The notes beneath the pieces are model-generated. The model saw nothing but the letters and a program-made list of their open reading frames with translations, had not been told where the DNA came from and did no database searches. The translations under genes and the position numbers were made by a program. Shown here in pieces: positions 21,683 through 33,700 of a stretch of 64,000 nt of DNA. This DNA is from Hyalella azteca (taxonomy: Eukaryota; Arthropoda; Malacostraca; Amphipoda; Hyalellidae): contig NW_025944539.1 in assembly GCF_000764305.2 (NCBI RefSeq), positions 682,001-746,000 of the forward strand, read 5' to 3'. Numbering within the stretch: position 1 is the first letter of the stretch; every line of letters starts with the position of its first letter.

Positions 21683-21850
21683 CGTGTAAGAGTAACAGTG
21701 ATTATTTCTCACATTGCTTTCGCTTTCGTGTACAAATATCTTAATATATCCTAATATATAATCTTAATATTCGAATATCTGTGATCTTAATATATAATTC
21801 CGTTTATCAGTGATTATTTCTCACATTGCTTTCGTTTCGTGTACAAATTA

Positions 21851-22590
21851 CTGTGCTTTTAGTATATTTGTACTGTTCCCTGTACTTAATTAGTTACGTT
21901 TCTCACGGTTTGTTTGTCATTTTTCTTAAGATTTCTTAAAGTCATGTGAATACTACCTATGATGTCCCGATTTTTTCTTAGCCAATTAGTATTTTCGTCA
22001 AGTTATATCTCGTTCAAATGATACTGATGTGAAAATTTCTTCAATTTTCTAGACATTTTGATACTGACTTTTGTATTACAATTTTATATTTTGATTGTTT
22101 AAAATCGCATCGTAGAAGTATATTGCCGCATCGACTTTAAAAAAAAAAGTACCGCAAACTGGACCAGTACATCACTTTTTTGCCTGCTGAATTGTCCACG
22201 CAATTCGAAGTGAAAACGGAATTCAAAATTACTAAAATTTGCACGATGTTCTCAGCGAAATTTTGAGCAAAATATTTACAAACTTGTCTCGCAATCTTGA
22301 ATTAACTCACGGTTTGGACTTTGGCCAAATATAACGCTACACTTTTAGCTCGTGTGTGTCACCCTGACCCAGTTTTAACCGACGAAATAGCGTAGCGTAT
22401 CAGGGCTACGTCCTATCTCCGCTCGTGCTGTGGGTAAATGTGTGTCGCTATTAGGACAATTATACAGGGTGTACCAGAATTAACTGACCCTTTTAATTTG
22501 TTAATAAATAAAAAACTAAGAACGTTATGAAGTTGAAACTTGTTTTATTTAAAAGAAGAACATTTTTATGGTAATATTGTATCCTAGTTA
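21851..22590. other. Intron sequence with repeat B copy 3
   Basis: 22330-22470 resembles the segments at 1905 and 10425 (CACCCTGACCCAGTTTTA, GCGTATCAGGGCTACG). ACAGGGTGTACCAGAATTAACTGACCC at 22466 looks like a transposon end, but no partner was found. Otherwise AT-rich. Confidence 0.45.
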
Positions 22591-23035
22591 GTACTGATAT
22601 ACTAAGTTAATGAGGTTAATTAATGAGTCTTCTTAGTACTGATATACTAGGTTAGTGAGGTTAATTAATGAGTCTTCTGGGTACTGATATACTAGGTTAA
22701 TGAGGTTAATTAATGAGTTTCCTGGGCACTGATGTACTAGGTTAATGAGGTTAATTAATGAATTTCCTGGGCACTGATGTACTAGGTTAATGAGGTTAAC
22801 TAATGAGTCTTCTGAGTACTGATAAACTAGGTTAATGAGGTTAATTAATGAGTCTTATGAGTACTGATGTACTAGGTTAATGAGGTCAATTAATGAGTCT
22901 CGTGGGTACTGATGTACTAGGTTAATGAGGTTAATTAATGAGTCTTATGAGTACTGATGTACTAGGTTAATGAGGTTAACTAACGAGTTTTATTTATGAG
23001 TACTGATGCACTAGGTTAATGAGGTTAATTAATGA
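22591..23035. repeat. 45-bp tandem array
   Basis: About ten units, with GTACTGATATACTAGGTTAA at 22591, 22636, 22681, 22726, 22771 and onward, followed by TGAGGTTAATTAATGAGTCT. One late unit is lengthened (TTTTATTTATGAG). Confidence 0.92.
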
Positions 23036-24390
23036 GTCTTTGAAATTAGACTTGCGTGATGTTGGCCACTAAATATTATTATATTAATTTATTTACCAAT
23101 TTATTTTCGTATAAATTTATAAATTGAATTAAAATTAAGTTTAGCAAATGGGATATAAAAAGATCTATGTTTGAGCATAGCCTTTATTGGACCGCCTTAC
23201 TTTACGGTCTGCACTACGGCAATGGAGGTAAAGCTTATAATATTCTCATGTTTAACCTTTCACAGTTAAATTTCCTTTTATATCTCAAAAAGTAATGAAT
23301 ATTTTAAATAATTTTGACTGAAATCAAATTATGCAGACCAGAGTTCACATCTAAATATCACAATTGACATTTCGGTTTTCAAATAAAGCTCTTTTTCGTA
23401 AAGGCTAAGGGTTATTGCTAATTTCTAGGCTGTTACTAAATTGATGTAATTTTGTATCTTAACGAAATGCAGAAAAAAAAGAAGTATGACATATCAAATT
23501 TTGATTTTTAAAAGCCGCCGCTGTACCAAAAGTTATCTGTCACTGTGAAGGGTTAAACTAAAGGGTCATATGAAATTGAATTAACGTTGATTATACGTTG
23601 TTTCAACATAATCAACTCGTTATCAACGTTGTTTCAACGTCATTTGCTTCTTGGGAAATATCTCGCATGAAAACATCGATGTTGTGCAGTGGTTAGTGGT
23701 AGTTCGGTGTTGGAGGCGAAGTTCGCTGATTCTTCAAATATTTTGCCTCGTACACAAAATAGTCTGTACACAAAAATAAGTTGGATTTAATCCTTTTTCA
23801 AATTTGGTATTATTTCCGAGCTGCTGGTAATTCCAAGTCATATGTACCTTGAGTTAACGGACTTGGAACTGCCCCGAGTCTACTTGACTTTTGGTTATTG
23901 TTTCTATTATTGACATTGTCAGTTCGTATATTAATTCACGACCGTTATTGTTCTATATTGTATATAAACGTTTTAAACGGAAAAACTTGATCCCGATGAG
24001 AATATTTTTTTACTATTAAATTCTAATTAGTTTCATGAAATCGACGCCGAATTAATGACTGTGGCCAGATGTGAGAAGAGGCTGCCGAACCTCCAGCACA
24101 TTATAGAGTGTGTTAATACATTGTATACGCCTGATTATAGAGCGTGTTAATACATTGTATACGCCTACATATACAAAGAATAAAAAGTAGCTACATTGTT
24201 CAAACAAAAATGATCTAAGGGAGTCTCAAATCTGATTTCTGTTGGCCCTAGTAATAAACATAAACAAAGGTTAAGAAGTAGCTACATTTTTCAAACAAAA
24301 ATGATCAAAGGGAGTCTCATTCAGTACAGTGTATTTAAGCTACTTTTTTAATTCATTCAATGTTTATTCTTTAATGTTATTTAGTTTCAG
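23036..24390. other. Intron or intergenic sequence with short direct duplications
   Basis: ATTATAGAGTGTGTTAATAC... occurs twice (24100 and 24135), and AGTAGCTACATT...AAGGGAGTCTCA occurs twice (24187 and 24276), just before the 24391 acceptor. No coding signal before 24391. Confidence 0.5.
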
Positions 24391-24538
24391 CTCAAACGTC
24401 AGAGAGCATATATATGATCCTAAGTCAAGTAATATACTTAGTGCAACAAGTGAAAAAGTTAGACTACAATCGCACCACTTATTAAATCATCAGATAGAAC
24501 AACTATTGAAAAATGAAAATATTGAAGGAAAGGTCTAG
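24391..24538 (+). CDS. Candidate terminal or linking exon after NUAK exon 10
   Basis: A strong acceptor (TTATTTAGTTTCAG after a long T-rich tract) is followed by a frame that matches phase 2 from exon 10 (AG+C gives Ser). The frame is open for 48 codons, reads SNVREHIYDPKSSNILSATS and LLNHQIEQLLKNENIEGKV, and ends in TAG at 24536. It could be a terminal exon. It could also be an internal exon cut at TCAA|GTAATA (24428) or ACAA|GTGAAA (24449); both leave phase 1, the phase required by the 30736 exon. Codon composition is AT-rich like the intron, so this could be a chance ORF. Confidence 0.35.
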
Positions 24539-26584
24539 AAAACTCCAGAGTAGTTCATTTGAAAACTGAGATTGTTTCAATTTGTAAATATCGTGAAATT
24601 TGATTATATAAAACCGGTTGACCTTGATAACCCGAAAAAAACGTCGTTATTCTCAGGTCATTCGATTTCTGCCCACCTCGTAAATTTATCTACAATTTTA
24701 AAGGTTACCTTAAAATTTTTTGGCATTTGTTTCGTTTTTGAGGTACATTGAAATAGCATGAAACTTCTTGAGTTTCATTGTCGTTTTGCAGTAGATATCA
24801 AATCACCAACACCCAGTCTTTTTTTCAATCATTGCTGCACCGAGAATGCATGTGAAAGATTCCGAGGGGAACACTTTTCGACAAAGATTTAAAACGAAGA
24901 TTAATAGGATCTTATGTTGTCAGCCTCATTTATAACTTTAATTGAGATAATAATATTCAGAGTAATGATCCGATTAATTAATTACCTAATTAACTAAATT
25001 TGACAAAATTTAAATCGGAGTTTTCTGTTTTCCATTTTTTAGAATTTGTACATCTTTGTTTTGAGTAAACCACGGGAATGATGAGAAAACTCTTAATTTT
25101 GATTATTATTTGGATCAAAATATTTAATAATTCGAATAAACTTGAGTTAACGCGTTGTCTGGACGCAACCTCGACTGTCATGACGCCACAGGGAGTGAGA
25201 TTTACTCACAGTTTTCTTTCAGTGAGGGTCGAACGGCAGTCTCTTCTCTCCTGGTCAAAAAAAAAAAAAAACAAGTTTGCTTCATAAAATAGGGATATGA
25301 TTTATAAAATTGTTTAAATTTTCGACCGGATATTATGATGAAAAGTTATAGTTGTTATAAAATTTTAAACTTTAATGATTTCACTCGCATATACGATAAC
25401 ATGGAGATTTTCATTTATATTTTTAATTATTGGACTTGATCTTTTTAATATTTCAAATCAGTATTCAATGATTGTTCATGTTTAAAACCATTTACAATAC
25501 TGAACTCCGCCTGTAAAATACATATTTTATTGAGTCGTGGAAGTTTTTAATGAATGATGTTGCTGATTATGATGAAATGTTTTTTATCTATATTTTGGTG
25601 GCAAAATAATGTATGAGAAAGATATCTTTCACGTCCATTCTCGATGCGGCGTAGCAGGCTAGCGAGGCACTCGAACAGCGCAAGATGGAAAGCCCTATCT
25701 CTCAAAAAGAAATAAGAAATTTATTTGAAACTAATTGACACACTTGTGTTGATTAGGCTAAATTTAGAAGGAGTTATTGCTTGATATTTACCTTCTGAGA
25801 TAATCTTGTTACAGCGTCTTGATACAATTGATTGAGCAGTGCACGTATAAATATTTTCAATGCCGTAAGATGAATGCAAATTAATAGTTTTTTAATTAAT
25901 GTTTATGAATATACCTACAATATGCAATATCGCAAAAAATGCTTCCCAATAATTCGCTTGGAAAGTTTAATTTTCACTGAATGCGAAACAGAAGCTCTTC
26001 TTTTCGAGCAAAAAGTTTAAATGTTCTAGATTATTTTATAAAAACATTAATCAAATTATGAATATTTAAAAGCTAATAATTAGAATTTTATTGTCTTTTA
26101 TTAAAAGGTCAACAGAAATCAGGAGACCATTCCCTAACTAAAGCCCTGTATTGATAACTGCATTTTTCCTCTCTACATGCTCGCTTTCTCATCCGTGTTA
26201 ACCCATACATAACTGTGTGTAGCGTGAATATGTTATATCCATTTCTCCTAACAGTGCGCAACATAGCCATAACGACGCTAGCATCGGACGAAGAACAGTG
26301 ATGTCCTCGCTTCAAACTACCGATCGCAGGAACAGTACGAAATAACTTCAGTTTGTGATTCGCGACCCCGAAATTGAAACCCAAGCATATATAGCAACTC
26401 AAGCACTATGGATGATTTTGTTCATCGGGGAGTTGGTTAATCCCGTATTTTCAAAAGTGACACTGTTTGAGATTTTCCCTGAAATTTTCAAATGTGTCAT
26501 CGCATTGACGCAGTTGATATGATGTTTACCGTATGCATGCAACAGCTGTGGTATGAAGATGACACGCTCGTCAATATGATCAAA
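24539..26584. other. Non-coding or unresolved sequence
   Basis: AT-rich. One GC-rich island at 25640-25700 is open in two frames, but has no downstream GT donor for ~80 nt; I could not make it an exon. No other feature is supported. Confidence 0.4.
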
Positions 26585-27055
26585 GTGTATGGTTGCGACG
26601 GCATTTAAGTCTATGGTGCCGATAGCTTTAAAGTTAATGGTTCCGACAGCTTTCAAGTCTATGGTCACGATAGCTTTTAAGTCTATGGTCACGACAGCTT
26701 TTAAGTAATGGTCACGATAGCTTTTAAGTTAATGGTTCCGACAGTTTTTAAGCCAATGGTCCCGACAGCTTTCAAGTTTATGGTCACGACAGCTTTTAAG
26801 TTATGGTCACGATAGCTTTTAAGTTAATGGTTCCGACAGTTTTTAAGTCAATGGTCCCGACAGCTTTCAAGTTAATGGTCCCGACAGCTTTCAAGTTATG
26901 GTCACGACAGCTTTCAAGTTATGGTCACGACAGCTTTCAAGTTATGGTCACGACAGCTTTTAAGTTATGGTCCCGACAGCTTTCAAGTTAATGGTCCCGA
27001 CAGCTTTTAAGTCTGAGGTTCCGACTGCTTTTAAGTCTATGGTCCCGACAGCTTG
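26585..27055. repeat. 23-24 bp minisatellite
   Basis: About 20 units of the type TCACGACAGCTTTCAAGTTA with variants (CCCGACAGC, GATAGCTTTTAAGT, ATGGTTCCGACAG). Unit length alternates between 23 and 24 bp, and units with the same variants are interspersed rather than clustered. Confidence 0.9.
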
Positions 27056-27762
27056 AAAGATAATTGTTCTGATAGATTTTACCCTCGGTCAATGGGAGCG
27101 ACGAGTGAGGCAATTTTTAATCGCATATAAGTTTGCAATGATATCGGAGTGCATGGTTGAAAGCAATCAAAATTATTACATAAAAATACTTATGTAATTA
27201 TTCTTTTCTCCTCAACGTAAAATGTTGAAAAAGTAAATGTTGCTTCAACGAAAAATGTTGAAATATTGAATTGCCAACCAGAAGAATAGGTTACACAGCC
27301 TTCATTTAATATAGTTTGTACTGAATTACCAACCAGAAGAATAATTATATAAACATTTCATCAGACCAGAAACATTGACTGACGACCGCCCAGAAATTGT
27401 AAATGATGATTTTTATGTCTTGATAACTTAAACAACCTGGCGATCTCGTGGCCTGCTGTAAATACAAGATGATAGTGAATTAAATGTTGATACTTGTGAA
27501 GTGAACTTCTAGTTAATTGTGTGAAATAAGGAAATCTTAATTGATATGTATTTTATAGGAGTGTAAGATGGGAAGATCCGCAAACGCGGGAAATTTCTTT
27601 ATAGTTTATAACTATGAAACTGGAATTTATACGATATTTAGGATATTGTTGACAATTTGTCAGTGATGCCAGCCTATTATGTGGCCATTAGAGTATATTA
27701 AGAGAGGCTCTATTGATACCATTATGAAGGGAAAGAACATTTATTATTAATATTGACGTTTA
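27056..27762. other. Non-coding sequence
   Basis: AT-rich; AAATGTTGAAAAAG/CAACGAAAAATGTTG and AACCAGAAGAATA are short local repeats. No exon recognised. Confidence 0.5.
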
Positions 27763-27814
27763 ATGGTGGCGATGATGGATGGCCGAAGGTCGTTCACCGA
27801 AGATTTTCTTCATG
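27763..27814 (+). CDS. Candidate initial exon for the 30.7-38.6 kb block
   Basis: ATG at 27763 (with two more in-frame ATGs at 27772 and 27775) reads MVAMMDGRRSFTEDFLH and ends in CATG|GTAATG, leaving phase 1. That fits the 30736 acceptor, which needs GT to finish a Gly codon. An in-frame TGA lies just upstream of the ATG. No good acceptor precedes it, so it would be a first exon, meaning an alternative promoter of the NUAK locus or the start of a separate gene. Support is only phase and donor quality. Confidence 0.3.
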
Positions 27815-29121
27815 GTAATGCGTTGAAGTAAATAACAATAAGTAAATAATATAAGTTACAGTCTGTAAATTTTTCGATACATGATTTACAGTACATATCT
27901 GTTACTTTTTGTGCCAACAATAACTATGTCAGCCATTACTTGCCTGTAATATTTAAAATTTTCACGCGTTTTTTTCACGTAATAATTCTAATTCATCAGT
28001 CTCGATGGAAAACCAGCTCATATACGTTGGCATAAATATATTATTATTCACGATAAGCGTTGCAAACCTCGTTGTTGCGTTGCACGTGATTTTTTGGCCT
28101 GGGCTTGTTTGTTCGTAGCTTATTTACAATAGCCTTTCTCCGCTCAAAGCAAATACAATATGCAACGGGTGACTCCACGACAATATTTGATGTTAGTTAA
28201 CATCAATTCGATGTTGTAGGATCGTATTTAATGTGCTTGGTTAATGGCATACAATGTCAGTTGTGTTGTCACATGACTTGGTATCAATGTTTCCTCTGAA
28301 TGGTATGCTATCGAAATTAGCATATATACCAATTCATTGCTCGGTCACTGTCTACAGTATGTCATTTCATTAGTGCCATTGTTTTGAAGATAATCAAGAG
28401 ATTGCGTTCGAATTGCGTTATTTTTAATTGTTGAAAATTATATTTTAAATGGCTTTCGTGCAATAACATCTGCCTCGACGAACTGTCAACTAAAAATGAT
28501 TGTTAAAACCTCGCAACCACTTAACTGTTTGTCAAACTTTAGGCTCTCCTTTTTAAAATATTTAAAGATTCTCTATCTCAATTTCGTACGAAAACTTATT
28601 TAAATGCAAATATTGCCTCAATTTTTATAAGTAACGAAACAGATTCTACAGTAGCTCAAGTGCTTTTGTTTAAGATGCCTAAATTCATTTAAATTGCGTG
28701 TCTCACAAGATGTGCAGAAAAGTGCACTTATTTGTGCAAACAACTGAATTTATGCTTGCTTGCTGAAACTCATGAATTTTTTTACCCTGGACACGAATTT
28801 GTTCGATAATAACAACCTTGCAGCCTGAATACGGTAAAATTACAATATTTTCACTGAGTTAAATTTTAACTTCGGTTTGCCATTCTTGTGGGTTTTTAAA
28901 AACCACATTCTCTACTATCCAATTAATACTTCTCATTAACTCGTGAACAAGTTTGAATATATCGTCCAGTCTCAAATGTATATATGTGTGTGAAGACCCC
29001 AATCTCTGCAAATGTTATAATTTCTTCATCACACAAGAATAAATGTGTATGAGGTCGATGAGTTCACTTTTATTAGTTTGGAATTATTATTTCAGTTGTG
29101 TTATGATGTCTAATGTACACA
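27815..29121. other. Non-coding sequence
   Basis: AT-rich, no recognisable gene or repeat. Confidence 0.5.
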
Positions 29122-29262
29122 TTTTTAGCGCATTTTTACATTCATGGAAAAAATGCACTATTGTGCTCGCCATGTCCGTCTGTCCGTCCGTCCGTGACCT
29201 CAAGTTTTCGTCGACGAGAAAATGCGCTCTCTGTTACTCACTGCAGTGAGTACTGAGTTATA
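29122..29262 (-). mobile_element. Dispersed repeat family A, inverted copy
   Basis: The reverse complement of the 3996-4149 element: starts TTTTTAGCGCATTTT, has a TCCGTCTGTCCGTCCGTCC core, TTTTCGTCGACGAGAAAATG and the ACTCACTGCAGTGAGT palindrome, and ends TGAGTTATATTTTTTTT. A short duplicated ORF here is just the element. Confidence 0.8.
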
Positions 29263-30735
29263 TTTTTTTTACATGTGAATGAAGTGCCATGCTAGACGGT
29301 CATAGCTGTGATGCGCTGAAAGTGCCAAAACGAGCGGAAATGAGACGTCTTGTTAAATGTATTATTCGAATTTTTAACGAGACATAGTCATTCGTTTTAA
29401 TCTTTATGAGCGATATGCTGCTGCTCGAACTTTTGTAAGTAATATTAGTTGTTTGAAAAAATTAAATAAACTATACTTAGATATTTTAAATTTCGTTAGA
29501 CAAAATTTTTTTGGGTTATGGAAAAGAAACGGAAGAGAAAATCCTTGCGTTAAAATTTTTGTTATTTTATGATAAGACCTGAAAGCTTGTCATGTAGCAA
29601 TGTTATTAAAAATAAACATTTTTGAATCCCCTTCTACTTGAAAATATTTCATACCATGTACTATGCAGAAACTTTTTTTTATAAATATTTACGTATGTGA
29701 AACTAATAAAATTTTCCTCGATGTTGCATGACGTTTTCTGTTTCCTTTTGATTTTAATTTAACTTACTCGTTCAACAAGTAGAACTCATTAGCTAGATTC
29801 TGAACTGTAATTAATCTTCGTAAATAACTATAGATTTATTTATTTAAAGCTTATGATAAAAAATCGTGTGGCTATAGAATCTAACTCTCACACGGAATAA
29901 AATTTTGCATGTAGACTGTATAACTTACGTTTGTGAGTGTGAAAATACGTACATCTGAAAAATGCTGGGCTGTGCTCGTCTTATTTGTCATTATTTGTCT
30001 TAAATTATTAATGCGTTCCTTATCAACGTACTATTGATGTTATGTTACAGTTAGTCACGTTTAATCCCTCCCGAGAGAGTTTTTGCCCGTTTAAGAGATA
30101 ATGTTTGGGTTTATCTTTCCTAATTTAAAAATTAACTATTTTTATACACTCAAAATGAAAATATCTTCTATTCAAACTTGAATGACATTTTTTTAATTTA
30201 TTCGCTGAAACTGTTTTATATTCATCTAGAAACTGAAATCTGAGCGTGAGAAACAATTTTTGTTCACTTGTTAGAACTTTTATTAATAACATCCAAGTTA
30301 TTCTGGATTTTTTTTCGTTTTCTTGATGTGTGGTAAATTGTAGATAACAAGTTCCGTGTGCTGTAACAACCAACAAATTCTTCACTGCCAAACTCCCTCC
30401 ATAAGCGGTTCACAAGGTGAGTGAAACCAGCATAATTTGTTTTAAAAGAAACAAATCAGGCACATTCATGTTTCTGCTGCTTTATCCTGTGGAAAATTAG
30501 GTGGGTAGCTTTGGTTTGAGAATACAGGTCAGCATTTACCGTGATAAATGCACAGTAGATTATTTATATCGAGACACTTTGGTACAACGATTTCTGCTAT
30601 ATCATGATTGTAAAATCTTGAATTAACTATTAGCTTGAAATTATAGAATAACTCAGATGAAGTGCTTTTAGTCAATAGGTATTTTTACTGTATGACTGCG
30701 GTGATTGTCATCTCTGATTTCGTGCTCACTGCCAG
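29263..30735. other. Intron upstream of the giant exon
   Basis: AT-rich; no further exon recognised. The acceptor region before 30736 (GATTTCGTGCTCACTGCCAG) is only weakly pyrimidine-rich. Confidence 0.5.
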
Positions 30736-33700
30736 GTTGGAGAGCTCGTCTGTCATCAGACGAAACAGGAACAAGACGATCTGCTCGATCATCAGACGGA
30801 ACATTGCCTCAGCGCTCTGGAGTCACGTCACGGGTTGGGGAAGGGACTGCAAGTGAGGCTAGTCGAACAATTCTAGGAAACGCAGGCAGAAGAGATGAAG
30901 GTCTGGACTATTCGGGGGAAGCCAATGGGCGGGTTGGTGGGATTACTGAGCAGCCTCTACCGGCTGCTCAGTTGGCTTCCTCAAGGACTATTGTGGGTGC
31001 TCGCGACCCACGTATCAAACAGCCTTCGGTCGATCTTAGTAAACCCATTGCGAAACTAATGGGTAGCTCGGTATCTTCTTCGTTCTCGTCAGCCAAGAAT
31101 GTTCCCTATGCTGTTAGTAGCTCATCTATAACCGTACCTAAACGATCGTCGTCAGCAACGATGGGTGTGCCGGGAGAAGCTAAGAAGCAACTTCAAAAAC
31201 TCGTAGAAGAGCTTGAAGGTGCTAATGAAGCCTCTGATTCTACAACTCCTCCGCTTGTCAAGAGGGCTGGAACAGTTCAGCCAACTCCCACCAACAGTTC
31301 TTCAGTGGTGTTTTGTAGCTCGAGCGTTAAATCGACTTCCATTCCTCCTACGGCAACTGCGGTTAACCATACTTCAGAAAATGAAACCAAAGACCTCGTT
31401 CATAAGCCAATTTTGAAATCAGAGTCGGCCAGTAAAACTGGTTCAAAATTTAATTTACCAGAACCTGTGACGAAAATTAACTCTGATGGAAACGAAGTTA
31501 GACGGACGACGTGTTCGATAGCGCAATCTTCAGATGAAAAGCGTGAAACTCGACCTGAAATGGATAGTCAAATGTCGAATCGAAATATCCTCGGTAATGG
31601 CCACAGGGAGTCGATGAACAACTTGACGACTGCTAACAAATCAAGATCGGAAATCCCGATCACTGTTATGGAATTAGATTCCAATGATGTGATGACTCAA
31701 TCTCTTCCTCCTGGCGCAGCGTCTTCCGTGTTGAATACTAATATAATTAATCGCTATTCCGTGGGATTTGAAACTTCATCAAGCCAAAACGCGACTAGTT
31801 CTATCACACCTCAAAAGCAAGCCGTCTCTGGGTCTTTGAGTTTGCCCGTATCAACAAATATTGGAATAAGCGTCAGTTCTTCTAACATTAGCTTAATCGA
31901 TACTCCTAAATCGTCGAGTCTGCTAAAGCCATCGGATTCCTCGTCATCTGTGCGAAGCAAGAGGACGTCGCTTTTGGTCGAGCCGCATAAGAAATTATTT
32001 CCGTGGGATAATACGGAAAACTCGAGGACTTCCACTGAACTGACAGTCCCTGCGTTGACACGACAGAAAAGTTTACTGACGCCGTACCGACGTGGAAAAT
32101 CTGAAGATTTACGTTCGGTGATCGATACAGTTAAAACTGATTCGTCTTTTGAAAGGTACAAGAAGGCCGCTGCTGCTGCATCTTCGATTCCTGACCAACC
32201 AACCATCAGACCCTACCGTGGAAGTCGCTCTAGAGAACTAAACCCTACCATCGAGGCTGCCAGCGAAAAAATAATGCAGCCGAACCCAAGTAATTTGAAA
32301 AAGATATCGCCATTTGAAGCTTATCGGCGCAACAAGTCAAAAGAACTTGGGGCCACAATTGAACAACTTCAAAAGGCGCAGCTGCAGCCCCAGATCGGTT
32401 CTAAATTGAACCTCTCATCGGGTGAAACTAGAGCCAGGCTGACTTCACCCCCTCCTCCAGGCCTCCCTCAGTCCCCAACTTCGATAGCACGGCTGTCTTC
32501 ACCTCCGCCACAACCGGCCGTCAAACAGGCGATGAATCCAGAAACTCAACCAAGAAAAATATCAGAAAATTTACCATCTTCTATGAATACTCAAGAATCG
32601 TGCAACAATTCTTCCCAGAATGAACGGCCTTTGAGTCCTGGAGTGTCTGTTTGTTCAAACTCCCCGGTAGAATTTGCATCGGGCCTTGCAAGTCCCGTTT
32701 CATCTGATCCTCCGTCTAATAGAAATTCTCCAATAGTTACTCCCAACGAACCTCCACCAACGGTCGACACTGATTCTGCTTCATGCGTAATTTCGAATAG
32801 TAGCGCCGTGCCTCGTGCCAAAACTCCTTTCGAACGAGCCAAGAGCAAAATCGAGAGGAAAATTGATCGAGCCAAATCTCCTACATTTTTTGTCGATGTA
32901 ATGCCCAACAAAATCAATCAAAATGAAAATAATATAGACATAGCCACCAAAAATATGTTGCAGAATGAGATAAATTCTGGTGATTGGTATACCGGTCGAG
33001 AAATGGCACCTGGCAAAGAAAACGATATCGGTAAAAAAGTTATTCCCGTTGAACCAGAAAAACCAAAATCTATGTACAAGAAATTCACGTCAAAGTTCAG
33101 TAAATCGGCCACTAATGTTGCTGAAGACCCATCTGACCCACACGAAAACGCAGATGAAAAATTCAAGTTAAAAAGGCCTTCTATTTTTATGAAAAGTAAG
33201 AATGACCGAAGTGAGAAAAGCCCTCCCCATTCAAGTGTTGCAGATTTTGATGAGCCGACGGAAAAAAAGCCATCGAAGAAACTTTCCGACGCTCTCAATA
33301 AATTTTTAGGTCGAAAAACAGACGAAGCTCCACGAACAATTCAACCAGTTCCCTCCAAACCGCCGTCCGAAATGTCTCCCGTTTGTGCCCCTGACTTGAC
33401 AAGGTCCGAAAGAGAACTGAAAAAGCCTTCAAGATATCGCTCAAAAATCATTTCAAAAAGCCATGAGAATCTGAATAAATATTCAGACGAGGAAATGAAG
33501 TCTATTCTTGGCACAGATTCAGGGAATGACCCCAATTTTACAATTGAATCAGTTACGAAAAGTATTTGTGATCACTTAACTCAGTTGGAGAGCGATATCA
33601 CCTCAAGAATTGGTTCCATGAGCAACCTCTCTACCTCTGAGGCGATGAAAGGAGGTATAGGCGTACAACAAAACCGCCCGAGTGTGACAACAAGTGCAGC

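Larger units (their letters stand above)
20030..21850. repeat. ~110-bp direct duplication split by an insertion
   Basis: The segment TATCCTAATATATAATCTTA...GATCTTAATATATAATTCCGT occurs at ~20047-20108 and ~21742-21804. AGTGATTATTTCTCACATTG...TCGTGTACAAAT occurs at ~21698 and ~21809. The first unit is interrupted by the element at 20111-21682. Confidence 0.85.

Noticed and set aside
25640..25720. GC-rich island that looks like an exon (ASEALEQRKMESP or RLARHSNSARWK)
   Set aside because: It is open in two competing frames, but no GT donor occurs for about 80 nt and no phase-consistent connection to neighbours was found.
26109..26692. Two 97-codon minus-strand ORFs
   Set aside because: No recognisable motif or splice signals, and the second runs into the minisatellite.
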